From Diplosphaera chodatii (lineage: Eukaryota; Chlorophyta; Trebouxiophyceae; Prasiolales; Stichococcaceae), in assembly GCA_032358165.1 (NCBI GenBank), contig JAALGY010000061.1, forward strand, positions 868,001 through 932,000: a DNA stretch of 64,000 bases, given 5' to 3'. Position numbers and translations under genes: made by a program. Position 1 is the first letter of the stretch. Every line of letters begins with the position of its first letter. The notes beneath the pieces are model-generated. The model was not told where the DNA came from. It saw only the letters and a program-made list of their open reading frames with translations, and ran no database searches. Shown here one piece after another: positions 21,910-33,650 of the stretch.

Positions 21910-22801
21910 CGTCAGCAGGTAGCCTGTGGCAGCGTCTGCTCAACCCCTGCCATAGATGTGCATGGCACAGCTGCCCTACGTTTCTCGGGCAAGCCTGCTG
22001 TAAGTCTGATTTGATGTGCAATGCCGTCGATTGACAGTGTCAGGGTAGCACGGTGCTCAGGCTGCAAGCCGCGCCGAGGTACAGGTAGTCTCTGAGGAAT
22101 GATCAGGAGTGCAGCAAATACAAAGCTGCCTCCTTTCGCGACAGCAAATGACAGCGCGGACAAGCAAGCATATGCATGGATTTTGCATCAGTATTGAAGG
22201 CACTTGATGAGTTGATCAAGCAGGGTGTGGAGTTTCGCGATGCAGGGAGATCGGGTAACTATAAGCGTGCAAACGAGCACACAGCTTATAGCAACGCCGA
22301 AGAGCACAATCGCCCTTTGAGAAGTGGCAGTCGCGATAGATGTGTGAGTCAGCGTGTGGCACCCCGCACACGAGCACCCCCGCAGCGCAACGTCTGTGGA
22401 CATCGTCGCCACCTGCACGGTGCGAGCGCCCGCCAAGCTCCCGCTTTATGCAGATCAGCTGTTCATTTTGGCAGTTACGCCTACAAAGTGTGGTCTGACC
22501 ATGCTCAGTGTGTAATCAAATGGAACTCATGGTCAAGCACATGTGGCGAGTTGATGCGCCGTGCGGCGCGGTTGACTCTTGCCCAACTTGCTGGCATCAC
22601 TAATCTTCACATGTGCGACGTTCGTAGCACAGCACAGACCTGGCCGTTAGTGGTCATCTGTTGTATCACCTTCATTCAGCCAGGCCGTGTAGCGGCCCTT
22701 GTCTTGCCGGGGCCTTCTCAGCAAGTTTGGTAGGTGTAGGCTTTTCACACCTGGGCGCAGGCTTCGGGCCGTCTTCGGGCTCCCCGCCTTGAGCTGGGAT
22801 T
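21910..22801. other. Divergent intergenic region
   Basis: Between the starts of the multipass membrane protein (-) and the RP2-like gene (+). An open frame at 22176-22733 (+) has no exon-like composition and no family resemblance, so I leave it unannotated. Confidence 0.5.
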
Positions 22802-25252
22802 ATGTCAGACGTGGCCTTCGAGGATCTCGTGGGCCAGAGCCTTACGAAGCATCCCGGCACCGTTGACGGGTGGGGCATGTGCCAGTGCACGCATGAAGGG
22901 GCGCGGCTTGGTGCCACGTTGTCTGGTCAAAGCAGCCGTTCGGGAATGTTGTGAACACCCGCTGGGTAGGCGTCGTGATACGGCAGGGGCACAGGAACAA
23001 GCATAACCGATGTAGGGGTGTGCTGCAGGGGCTCTGTGACGCTGCGCAACCTGAAAGAGTGCAGCGTATACATTTTGGACCACTCGACGTATCTGTCCGT
23101 CAGCAACTGCACCGACTGCCAGATCTTTGCGGGTCAGCATCACGGTCCCGTGCAACTGGCGGCAACAATTTCACACAGTCCTTGGGGCATGCACTGCGCT
23201 GGCAGCATTGCATCAACCATTCCTGGGTCCCCTGTCGCAGGCCCGGTGGCAGGCATTGCAGCCTTCTCAGAGGTGACTGGTGGCAAGGCGTGCGTCGCAG
23301 CGCAGCAGTTCCAGGCCAAGCGGTGCCAGGACATTGAGTTTGGTGCGTTGCTTGCCGGCTGTGCTACACCACAGCTATGCTGTGCACCTCGCAGATGTTA
23401 ACATGTAGCGATTTGCAACCGAGTGATCAGCTGGTCATTGCATCTCGTCTTCTTTGCTTGGTCGTGATGGTGTGACCGGGGTGCCCATGCAGGTCTGTAC
23501 TGCGCTGAGAAGCCGCAGGTCTCAGGCTGCAGTGGGCTGAGCTTCAAAACCTGGACAGGCGCATACCCAAAACTCAGCCAGCATTTCCAAGCTGCGAGTC
23601 TTGATCCTGCAGCCAACCAGTGGAATCAGGTGTGCCTGCGACGCTCCTGGTCGTTGTCTGCTGTCTGTGAGCCCATCAGTGACTTGGTGAAGCAGCACAG
23701 ATGTGGCGCTATTGAGCCGAAGCTGACCGCGTTCACCACTGTGGGAGCGCGTGTGCAGGTCACTGACACAGACGCGTTAGAGGGTGCTCCTGCCACCTTC
23801 CAGCTGCTGGACGCATCAGACTACTGGGAGGTGTGCAGCCGCAGAGCAGAGTTTCAAGTGGTCATGGCCGCGCTGTGTCCCAGGCAAAGTGTCCAAATCT
23901 TGACCTGCTGACCACTGCCCTGTGGCCTTGATTTCACGGGTGCTGTGTTGATCAACCAACACGATGCTGATCCTGCGGCAGGTTCCCATCGAGGGGCACG
24001 GCGCTCCTGAGAACCCAGTGCCCGGTCCCGGTGGTGCTGTCTACTCCTACACACCCAGCCCCATGGTGTGCAGACTGCCCTGTTATTGCCCTGAGGCTTC
24101 ACGTGCCTTGCAGCCTGGACCTGATGTTGTGGCGGCTGCTGCCGAACCAGCGCCGACTGATGTGCTCGTGATCCGCAGGCTGACGAGTCTCCAGCTGCCA
24201 ATGGCGGCGTGAACGCGCCGTTTGATGAGGCGGACTTCTCGGACCCCACGTCAGGTGGCGAGCCCAATGGCATCGCCCCCGCGCCCTACGCCAACGCCTC
24301 TGGGGTGAGAGCTGCCACCATCTGTCGCTTATGCACACTGCTATGCTGTGTCTCGCGTGCTCTGCGCTGCCTGGTGTTCATGTTGTTTCGAGCGTGGCGA
24401 ACAGCATGCGCAGATGTGATGCACACAACCGCCAGCTGCAGCACTGTGGCTCATGCCGCCAGCCTCTCATCATACCAATGCTGGGTGCGCCGCAGGTGTC
24501 GGCGCAGTTCGCGCCGCCGGAGGAGGAGCCCGAGGCCGTCGCCGCCATGAAGGAGCACCTGCGCACGCGCATGAAGGACCAGGAGGAGCACGAGGTGTCC
24601 GCCAAGAAGCAGGGCGAGGAGGACGCCCGCAAGTTTCTGGATGTGAGTCCTGCCGCTACCTCGTCGATGCCTGCCACACCATGAGTTTGCATGCAGGCTC
24701 GGGCTCGGACTGCGAGGCTTGACGCGTGAACGACCGTGAGCCTCAGAGTCTGAACCTTCAGAGTCTGCAAAATGTCGATGATCCGGGCTGACACGAGCAG
24801 TAACCAGTCTCCCTGGGATGTCTGAACATATGCCACTCTGGCATGGTCATCTCCTACCTTTTTCTGAGGGCGCTTATGTGTGCCTATAAACATCTCATTG
24901 GACCTGTTGCAACAGGAGTTCTACGAGAAGCGCACGTCGACCAAGAACGCCAGCATCAAGGAGCATCGCGAGGCGCACAAGCTGCTGGGCGTCCAGAAGG
25001 CGGAGGGCAACAACGAGTGGGAGCGCGCCATCAGGTGCGCCACGGGACCGCCTGTTGTGGACCCTGACGCTCCATTTTCACAATGTTGCCAAAGGCCTGC
25101 ATGCTGTGCACAGGCTGCTCTGAACATTCTGTCCTGCTTGGCGCAGCCTGATCGACTTCAACTTCAGCCGGCCGTCCGGCTCCGACCTGGGCCGGTACCG
25201 CAACGTGCTGTTCAACGCCAAGGGCCGCAACCAGCCGGTGTCGGCCAAGTGA
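22802..25252 (+). CDS. RP2/TBCC-domain protein with C-terminal clathrin light chain domain (putative fusion)
   Basis: Exon 1 (22802 to about 22871) reads MSDVAFEDLVGQSLTKHPGT, as in the N-terminal part of RP2. Exons at about 23026-23135, 23239-23338 and 23493-23630 encode the TBCC/CARP beta-helix: SVTLRNLKECSVYILDHSTY, CTDCQIFAG, ACVAAQQFQAKRCQDIEF, then GAYPKLSQHFQAASLDPAAN. TBCC proteins of this type act on ARL-family GTPases in ciliary or membrane traffic. Later exons switch to an acidic linker and then EEEPEAVAAMKEHLRTRMKD, EFYEKRTSTKNASIKEHREA, NNEWERAISLIDFNF and RYRNVLFNAKGRNQ. This is the coiled coil plus C-terminal part of clathrin light chain (EFYxKR and the W-containing end). The phases I checked fit one transcript, and I see no stop or convincing new start between the parts. 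Two overlapping or adjacent genes remain possible, the second starting near 23960. Confidence 0.75.
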
Positions 25253-25667
25253 AGCCAGTGATAGCAAGCGGCAGGGCGGAGATACCAGACAGTCACAACA
25301 TGCCCATTTGCGCGCAGCACTCTTGACTTGCACTTCATCAAAACTCCAGCTTGTGCACCGCTGATCAGATACCCGCAGCCATTGAGTGGCGCGTGTCTTG
25401 GGCGTTGTTGATGCACCTATTTAGCATGCTAGCTTCCTGGCAACACGTTTTGTCCGGCTCAGCCCTCCTTCGCATCATCACAAATAGCATCTGTGCACAG
25501 CAAACACCTCTTGCACACTTCTGACGTTCTGAGCCACAAATATCTGCTGCAGTGGACAGCTTCCAGCAGCTTCGCAACCCTCCCGGGCTGCCCTACTTTC
25601 GCCAAACAGTGGTCCATGCCGATATTGTCACGATCCGCGCTTCGAAACTGTCACTCCTCGTCGAGCA
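25253..25667. other. Short intergenic interval between two + strand genes
   Basis: Contains the 3' end of the RP2-like gene and the presumed promoter of the next one. Nothing else recognised. Confidence 0.5.
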
Positions 25668-27280
25668 ATGAACGCCAGGTTGGCGACTGGCGCTGGATCA
25701 GGGGCAGCACGGGAGATCAGGTGGCGGTGTTCAGGACTGCAGCCAGGCAGCCAGCAAGGTAGAAGGGTACCGCAGTCCTCGTCACAGACACCCACCAAAC
25801 GGCGTTTTCACCTCGTTCTCACTCACAGCACCTCCAGGTGCTCACTCCGAGGCGGTCTGGCTTGCACCACTCATACCCTGAAAACAGCCACAATGTGCGG
25901 CACCACATATGCGTCAGCTCATTCCCGAGCTCAAGGGTCCGCTACCCACGGAGTTGCAGAGCAGAAATGGCGCTGGGAACTCGGAATTGATCGTGATCAC
26001 TGTGCAGGTTCAGTGCCTGCCGGCAGCCGGGGCGCTTAGCACCAACAGCAGAAGCCAGCAGGACCGGCCCAGTGGCAGTCGCAGCTGCTGCCAGCGACTC
26101 TGCAGAGATCCCGAAGCCCGCATTCTTTGAGGGATTGGAGCGGCCGATTGGAGCACCGGGCTCGGAGTGGCACCCGCTGCTTGCATTGGCAATATTTGCG
26201 CTGGGCTTCTTCAACCACCTGACTTTCAACTCTTTCACATTGTTCAAGGTATGAGAGCATGTCATGCCTGCGAGATGTCGTGGGTTGATGTGCTACACAG
26301 CTATTATACTGCATACGCGCTGCTGATCCTGTGTTGCTATCAACGGCAGGCATTTGCCATCTTCCAAATCGTCAACTCTGCCGTGGCAATCCTATTCAAC
26401 GACGACCGCTATGACAAGGTGACTGCATCACTTGCACGTGATTGCCGTTGCATGCACGGTCGTCAGAAGCTGGTATTTGCGCCGGCATGACCACCGGAGA
26501 CGGCGTGATGTGATGTTATTGAGAGTATTACCACATTGGCTTGCGCAGATCAGCAGCGTCGTGGCGCCGGCAGTGCTTGCCATCTGGGTGATGCAGCCCA
26601 GCCTGGACCCAGGCGACGTCACGCTTGGCATCCTCGGCACTTACTTGTGTCATGAGCTGAAGGTGCGCTTCGCTGCTGTGTCTGTCATTCATTGTCTCCC
26701 GCCTCATTACACCCTTCAGCCTGGCATGCATTCATCCCTTGATCATCATCCTGGTGTGCAGGTGGTGCCTTTCTGGCCGATGGTTTTGTCGCTATTCGCC
26801 GCGCTGTACCTCGGGAATGGCAACGAGTGGATCACGGTCAGTGCGACGGTTTTCAAGTGCATCCCACTCGAGCTCTGTATTTGTGTGCCTGGCCTGCGCA
26901 TCTATGACACGGTCATGACGAATGGAGATCAACATACACCGTGACATGGCGGCACCCTGCTGCAGGTGGCGTATTGTTTGCTGAGCGTGACGGGGCTAGT
27001 CAAAGCACGGGAGGCAGATCCTGAACTCAAAGAGCATAAGGTGAGCCCGGGCAAGCTGCACTGTGTGCCTCTCTGATAGACGTGAAGCCCCATCACCATC
27101 ATGACACCGTTCATGTGCGATGTGCTGCAGGCAAACCTGTTGACATTTCCAGTATTGGCCGTCTCGGCATTTGTTGCGTGGAAGGGCATCATCCCGCTCT
27201 GGACGACCTCATTGGGGCTGGGTGAGGTGGCCAGGTCATCATATGGTTTGTTGCACAGGCTGCTGCGAAAGCGCACATAA
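25668..27280 (+). CDS. Unidentified multipass membrane protein, probably plastid
   Basis: Family not recognised. A small first exon from 25668 (MNARLATGAGSGAAREIR, donor at an AG|GTGGCG) joins in phase to an exon near 26010 reading FSACRQPGRLAPTAEASRTG. That yields an Arg/Ser/Ala-rich, acid-poor N-terminus like a chloroplast transit peptide, with PVAVAAAASDSAEIPKPAFF after it. A shorter alternative first exon (MNAR) also fits. Then about six membrane segments follow, one per exon: LLALAIFALGFFNHLTFNSF, AFAIFQIVNSAVAILF, ISSVVAPAVLAIWVM, VVPFWPMVLSLFAALYLG, VAYCLLSVTGLVKA and LLTFPVLAVSAFVAWKGIIP. The stop at 27278-27280 follows LLRKRT. All introns have GT/AG borders. Function unknown; a thylakoid or envelope location is an inference. 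Confidence 0.62.
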
Positions 27281-27739
27281 ACAGGCAGGCAGGCAGTGCT
27301 CCTAAGTAGGTGTTCCTTTGAGATTGGAGCAGCTCATAAAGAACTGTACACTGTCTGTTCATCGGTTTTGTGCCGGGGTGTGCCATGCTTCTTTCTGCAA
27401 TTCAACAGTTCCTTGGACCGGTGATCAGTTGTGGTCAACCGATCAGCAGTGTGAGTGATATATCAGCCTATACTGCACCGCTACGTTGTTTATCGTGGCG
27501 TGCAATCTGCTCATGGCCTGTTCAAGCATGAGGCTACAGCGACAGCTGCAAGGATCAGACAAACCAGTCCGCAAACCAGCTCCGCCAAAAACAGCTGCAG
27601 CGACAGCACCAGTTCACACAGATGGCGCCTGCAACTGCGTGCACGGAGCTATGCTGAGGCATGATACGATACGTTCAGCTGAGACCGCCTAGAAAACGTC
27701 GGGTGCAACAGCTTGCAAGCTGAACACCGCCACAGTGTC
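27281..27739. other. Convergent 3' intergenic interval
   Basis: Between the stop of the multipass plastid protein (+) and the stop of the E2F gene (-). No exon-like frame seen. Confidence 0.5.
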
Positions 27740-30700
27740 TCATGCCGCAGTGGTGGCTACTGCAAGCGGAAGAGCGTCCGGCTGGACTGCTGCAGCTGGC
27801 ACCACAGCGTTGTGGATGTGCCCACTGTCTGCAGCTGGACTGTTCGCATCGCCTGGCTGATCGCGCTGGACATATGGCAAGCCACCCGTAGCACGGTTTG
27901 TCTTTGTCAGCTCAGCTGGTGCCTCTGCAGCAAACTGCGGAGCTGCAGCGCCAGCGATAGCTGCGGTGCTGCCGGCGATCTGCTGACCGGCAGCCTGCAG
28001 AGGCGCTTCTGCAGTCTGCACTGGCTGCGCTGGTGCGTGTGCAGCGGTCTCATCCGCCGGCACAGCTGCAGCCAACAGCTGGGGCGCCGGCTGTGCTACT
28101 GCAGCACTCTTCACCTCAGCAGGCGGCTCCACAACAGCAACAGCGGCCGAAGGCAGCACTGGTGCCGGCAGAGGCGCCGTGGGCGCACCGCTGCTGACAG
28201 CTGCTTCGGCAGGAGGAGCTGCAGGGGGCTCGTCCCGGGGCAGGGGCTGCGGCGGCAAGTTGGCTGGAGTCGGCACAGCTGGCGGTGCAGCCGACGCTGG
28301 CGCCTTCTGCTGTTGCTGCAGGTGCTGAGGCGGCGCAGGCACCGGTGGCTGTGGTGGGGGCACCGCTCCCCCAACCACACTGGCGTTGGCCCTGTACACG
28401 GCTTCCATCTGCAGAGATGCCAAGTGAACCGCCTCGGGGGTCGTTTCTTGGTGGCATGACCACTGTAAAACAGATTTGCAAGAAGAACATGTGGCAATAC
28501 CCGCACCTGGGCGGCACTGTGCGCGGACCACAGCATGGACGCCATCTGCTGCATGGCCGCAGGCGACATCGGGGGCCCATCGCTGCCGCCTATCGCCTGA
28601 AAGGGCGCCGGCAGCGACCCCGTGCTTGACAGCGAGCTCTGAGCACCAAGCAAACACGATGTTATGACGAATCCATTGTAACATCGACATGGGTCCAAGC
28701 AGCACAGCACATGTTGTTGCCAGGTGTCAAGACCAGCAGAACAGGCATGCCAAGCAAGTACCATGCTGGGGAGCGATCCCATGCTGTGTGGCGGAGCGGC
28801 GCCCATGGGCAGTGAGCCGGCCAGCTGCGGCACGCTGGGTGGACCACAACCCTGTGGCATCGCTGCCAGTGCTGCCTGCAGGTGTAAAGTGAGGATACTA
28901 TCGCCTGCAGGTTTGGGCCTCAGCCAGAACGTCGCCCTGGCTATCTCGACGTAAGAGAGGTTGCTCTTTGCAGAGGTCAAGTAGGGTTGGGGATCCCTTA
29001 TTTTGTGGCAGCATACCTGCAGCGCTGCCGGGTTTGACAGGGCCCGCAGCATGGCCGGCGGCAGCGGCGGCAGGTGCTGCTGGTGGTGTTGCTGGGGCGG
29101 CAGCAGCTGCTGGGGGAGGGGGAAGCTGCCGGCGTGCTGCAGGTGGGCCTGCAGCGGCAGCGGCGGCAGCTGGCCGGAGCCCTGCGGCTGCATCATGTGC
29201 TGCTGGGGCGGGTGCGGCTGAAAGGCCGGGCCGATGGGACCGGGCCCCGTGGCCGACGGCTGCATGGCGGCGAGCGGCGGCGCGGCGGGCGCCGGGGTCT
29301 GCGGCTGCAGCGCCCCGCTCCGCTGCTGGGGCGACCCTGCGCAGCGAACAGCGGGCGCGGATGAGCCGCAGCTGACTTGGGCTACCTCGCGTCAGTGCAC
29401 ATGAATGTGTGAAAGCCTGTTTGACAATGGCCCTCCGGCCTCATTGAACATGTTACCTGCATCGTCGGGCTGCCCCGGGTCGAGCGAGCGGCAGAATGTT
29501 GCAGCCGCCTCCAGCTGGAGCTCCGGCGGCAGCGGATTGCCCTCTGCATCGTACTCCCACACCCAAGAGAACGCCGGTTGCCTGCATTGCCCAGTGCGAT
29601 GTCATGTGATGAGTTGCAGCTCATGGCTGACTCCAGCTACAATCGAAACCCTGCAAATGGGGGCAGAGTGGGACATTGCGCACCGCTTGCGGCCCAGGTA
29701 GCTCTTTTTGATGAGGTTGGCTGACGACAGGATGGAGCCGATGTCGTACAGCCGCCGCTCAACTGTCACCTGCAGACAGCAGCTGCAAGTCAGCAAGGTT
29801 GTAAGGTGTTCGTCAGCCGAGGCCGAGCCCCCTTTGAGCGGAGGCGAGAGAGGGGGTCACCTGCGTCTGTGCGCGCTTGGCCTCGGGCACATCGCCCATC
29901 AGCTGGTGTGCTGCCTCCGCCAAGGAGATGGGCCCTTGCTGCACGCGCAAAACCAAACATGTGGGTCGGCCCAGCAACACACAAGCAGGCCAGCAGATGG
30001 GCCTCGGACTTTGTACCTCAGATGAACATGCAGGCTGGTGCCAGGTTGACAGCAGAGCTCACCGGCTTGGTGAGCAGCAGCCGCACAAACTTGCGGGTGT
30101 ACAGCCACAGGGAGTGCGACGTCTTCTCCCCGCTCATGGCATTGCCGTTGACGGCAGGCACGGCACCGTTCGCGCCGTTCGCGCCGGCTGCGCCATTGGG
30201 CATGGCAGCGCCGGTCGCTGCGCCGCCTGCGGCGCCGCCCGCAGCCCCGCCGTGTGCGCTGCCGTTCTGTGACCCGCCGTGGACGCTGCCGTCGGAGGCG
30301 CCCGGGGCGGCGCCGTTGGAGAAGGGCGTGCCGTGGGCGGCTGCGGACGCCGAGGTGGCGGAGCCGGGCCGGGCGGTCGGCGTGCCGCACTTGCGCAGCC
30401 GGCACTCCATCGCCATGCCTGGCGCGACAGGGCACCAAGCTTGAGGCTCGAAAGGTGCTGCATGCTTGCAGCCTGTGAACCTCCGCCACTGCAAGCACTA
30501 CCAAAAACATGCACTTGCAAGACGCAAGTGCTGCAGCCAGAGTGCCTGTCGCACTGATGCGGAGGCATCCGCACCCTGGTCCTCCTCCTTGACGAGGCGC
30601 TGCAGCAGCGACGGCAGGTGCGCCATGCCCTTCCACATGTAGGTGAGCTTGCTGGTGCGCGACACCACCTGCATGCGCCGTGGGAGCACTGGTGGACGAT

Positions 30701-32544
30701 CGTGCAAGCACTGGGCATGACCACACGCTGCTGGACCTGGTGCCAAGCGTCACAGATGCTGCAGACAGCAGGTTGGGTGCACCCGCCGGCCAGGCGCCTA
30801 CCAAAGAGCAGCACCGACCCCTCACCTCCACGGCCTCCATGACGTTGATGATGTCGTACAGGCGGCGGCGGGGCACGCCCAGCTGCGCGGCCACGTTGTT
30901 GAGCATGATCTCGGAGGGGGCGCCGTCGGGGCCCAGGCGCCCGAACTTGCGGATGAAGCGGTCGCACAGCATCATCAGCTCCGACTTGCAGGCCGGGTGC
31001 GCCGCCGAGATGCGGCGCCCTGCGTGTCGGCAGTGCGCAGGACTTGAGAAGCCTGGTGACTGCAGGAGCAATTTCAGCACAGGAACAACGTTGTGGGGCA
31101 TCTGACACTGCTCTGCATTGCCAGGCAGGCCGGTGGTACATGAACCAACCGAGCATATGGGACTATGGACACAGTGTGCACATGCAAGCACACAGGAGCT
31201 CGGCAGCCCGGCTCACCACACTTGCAGCGCCCCTCGACGGGCGGCACGGTGATGCGCAGCAGCCGCACCGGGCCCCGCTGCTGGCTGCCCGCCGCCCCGC
31301 CGCCGCCGCCGCCGCCGCCGCCGCTGACCAGGTGGTCGGGCGCCTCCCAGAACGGCCGCTTCACCTCCGCTGCCTGACCCGGGTCCTGCCCGCCGTCGGC
31401 TGGGCGCTCGGCGGCGGCGGCCGCGTCTGTCATCGTGCCGCGGCTGGACTTGCGCACGATGTGGTGCACGTGCCGCTGTGCCTGCAGAGGCACGTGTGCG
31501 CGTCACCATGCTAGAGTAGAGTTGGAACAACAGCGACGAGAGGCTGCTGATGTGCTGGCGTTTCAAAGCAGCAGGTGGCCACCTGGCCGTCAATCCTGTT
31601 TGTCCGGTAGCACTCCACCGCTGCCTGCAAAGATTGTGGCCTGGAAAAGGCACCTGGTGGACGTGTCTGAGCGTCTCGTCAAAACCGTCAGCAGGCGCCA
31701 CGGGGCCCGCCAGGCGGCTGCGCTCCTTGACGTCGCCATTCGCAAGCTCGGCGGCTTGCAGCTCAGCTGGCGGCAAGCTGCGGGGGATGGCCTTCGGCAG
31801 CGGCCTGGACGCCTTCCTGGCTGGCGGCGGCGGCCGGTCCATGTCGCCAATGCCGAGGTGCGTCTCGTCATCGCTGGGCGCCTTGTCCGAGGCGGCGGCG
31901 GCCGCGATGGCTGACACGGCGGCGACCGCCGCCCGCCGCTTGCCCGGCGGCGGCGGCGGCGGCTCGGGCCTGTGGCGCTGGCGGGGCTGCGCGCTGCCGC
32001 CGTCGCCCCACTGGTCGCGAGCTTTGGCGCTCTTCTGCCGCCGCCGCGCCGGCCGCTGCTGCTGTCTGTGTCTGGCGCTGCCGCTGCCGCCGCTGCCATC
32101 GCCGTCGGACGAGGACGGCGGCGACTCCGTGCGCGCTGTGATCATGTCGCCCATGCCCAGCAGCAACTCCGCCACCGCCTGGTCCTCGGGCGGCGCAGCG
32201 GACTGCCGCCTGCCGGCCAGGCGCATGGGGCGCGTGCCGAACTGCAGGGCGGCCGCCGCGCCGTGCGCCCCGCTGCCGTTGGAGCCGCCGGCCGCGCTCT
32301 GGTCGCTGTCGCCGTCGCGTGGGTAGCGCAGCGAGCGCGCCCGCCGGGGGATGCTGAGCGCCGGGCCGAATACCGTGGCGGCCCCCGGCGTCGGCGCCTT
32401 CCGCTTCTGCCCCACCTGCGGCGCGTCGCCGCTCAGCAGCGCCGCCTCGTCCTCCGGGTCCACGTCGTCCTCGTAGCGGCTGTTGGCGCGGCGCTCCCGC
32501 TGCGTGCGGCGGTTGGGCATGGCCGCCGCGGGCGCGGCCGGCAT
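27740..32544 (-). CDS. Atypical E2F transcription factor (DEL/E2F7-8 type, two DNA-binding domains)
   Basis: A cell-cycle repressor-type E2F that should bind DNA without a DP partner. The start at 32544 gives MPAAPAAAMPNRRTQRERRA, followed by a long basic and Ser/Pro-rich tail (about 32544-31650). The first winged helix is on the exons at about 31021-30838 (MMLCDRFIRKFGRLGPDGAP then RRRLYDIINVMEAVE) and 30678-30560 (VVSRTSKLTYMWKGM). After a Gly/Ala-rich linker the second winged helix follows: SLWLYTRKFVRLLLTKP (about 30070), GPISLAEAAHQLMGDVPEAK (about 29930) and VERRLYDIGSILSSANLIKK (about 29750). Both copies keep the RRLYDI recognition motif. The C-terminal third is Gln/Pro/Ala-rich (QPHPPQQHMMQPQ) and ends at 27740. 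Neither a DP-type dimerization coiled coil nor an Rb-binding motif is evident, in keeping with the DEL class. Total about 12 exons. Gene name in algae not assigned. Confidence 0.87.
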
Positions 32545-33650
32545 GCTGCCTCGCGGCCTGCGGGTGGTGAGACGACAGAGCGTCGGCAGTGTGACAACGC
32601 AGTTGCCCCGGTGAACGCTTGAGCAGCGGTGCAGGCCTGCTTCGTGGACGGTACTCAGCTGACCGAACACATCGAGTCGTCAACAGAATGGCAAACCGTG
32701 TGGCCCTGCCCCTCCCGTCAAGCGAACCAGATACAGCATGCTATGGGCGCGGTGCAAACTCAAAGCTTGCAGGGGTTGTGACCAAGGGACCTTCGGGTCG
32801 GGCCTGTTGTCAGACTGTGAGCCGTATCCGCCTGAGCAGCAGCCGATCAGCGATGCGAGCTGTACACTAGGCGCCATCGTGGCGCAGTTGAGGAAGGACA
32901 GTACGAAATGGGGCCACAGACCGGCCCCATCATGAAGCAGGTGGTCACTCAGGCGAGCTGCACCCAGATATTGTTGTAGGTGGCCCGCATCCATGCAAGA
33001 CTGCTCAGCTGCGCAGCCGCAGCAGCGATGGGACATGACTCGGGCGAAATGCACATCGTGAGACTGGTCGTCGGCCGGCTGTCGCGGGCGCAGGGCTTGT
33101 CGACACCCGCCTCTGCTGTGCCTTCACGATAAGGTCGGGCGACAATCACCTGCTGCGCCGCACCCGCCGCACGCCCTCACCCTGCTGCTCGGCCTTGCAC
33201 GCTTCAGGGCTGCATCAGCACACCGCCACTCCCCGGGCAGCGGTCGCGCTGCGCAGACGCGATCCGAAACCCGGCATCTGGAAGCCGCCAACCCCGCTGT
33301 CACGGCCGGGCACACAGCTGCAGCCCACCCCGTGCCTGCCAGCCGACCAGGTGGTTACTTTTGTAAGCCAGTATCATCGCCCGTGGCATACTGCCGTGCT
33401 GCATGGCCACCACAACAGGTGAGGCGCGCGCGCGATTGTGAAATTAGATTCTCAGCAGCCGCCGTTTCCGCCGCATCTCTGAAGCACCCGGTCTCGGACG
33501 AGCCCGTCGACAGTTTTGTGGAGCTACAAAATGTGTGTTTGCGCAACACAAAGAATGAGTAGCGGCCACATTGGCAATTACTGCTTCCGGTCTTGCACGG
33601 TTCGGAGCGCGCACGCGCCTGCAAAGTTCGAAGTGTATTCGCCCGCGACC
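32545..33650. other. Divergent intergenic region between the E2F and EF-hand genes
   Basis: Roughly 1.1 kb head-to-head spacer. Short open frames in it, such as those near 33124-33315, do not resemble proteins. I did not see a clear TTTSSCGC-type E2F site by eye, but did not scan systematically. Confidence 0.5.

Noticed and set aside
22176..22733. A 185-residue plus-strand frame upstream of the RP2-like gene
   Set aside because: No domain, codon use unlike neighbours and it lies in the divergent spacer.
28111..29265. A 384-residue minus frame as a separate gene
   Set aside because: Its first part is the E2F C-terminal Gln/Pro exon but the frame then runs through introns; the spliced E2F reading explains it better.
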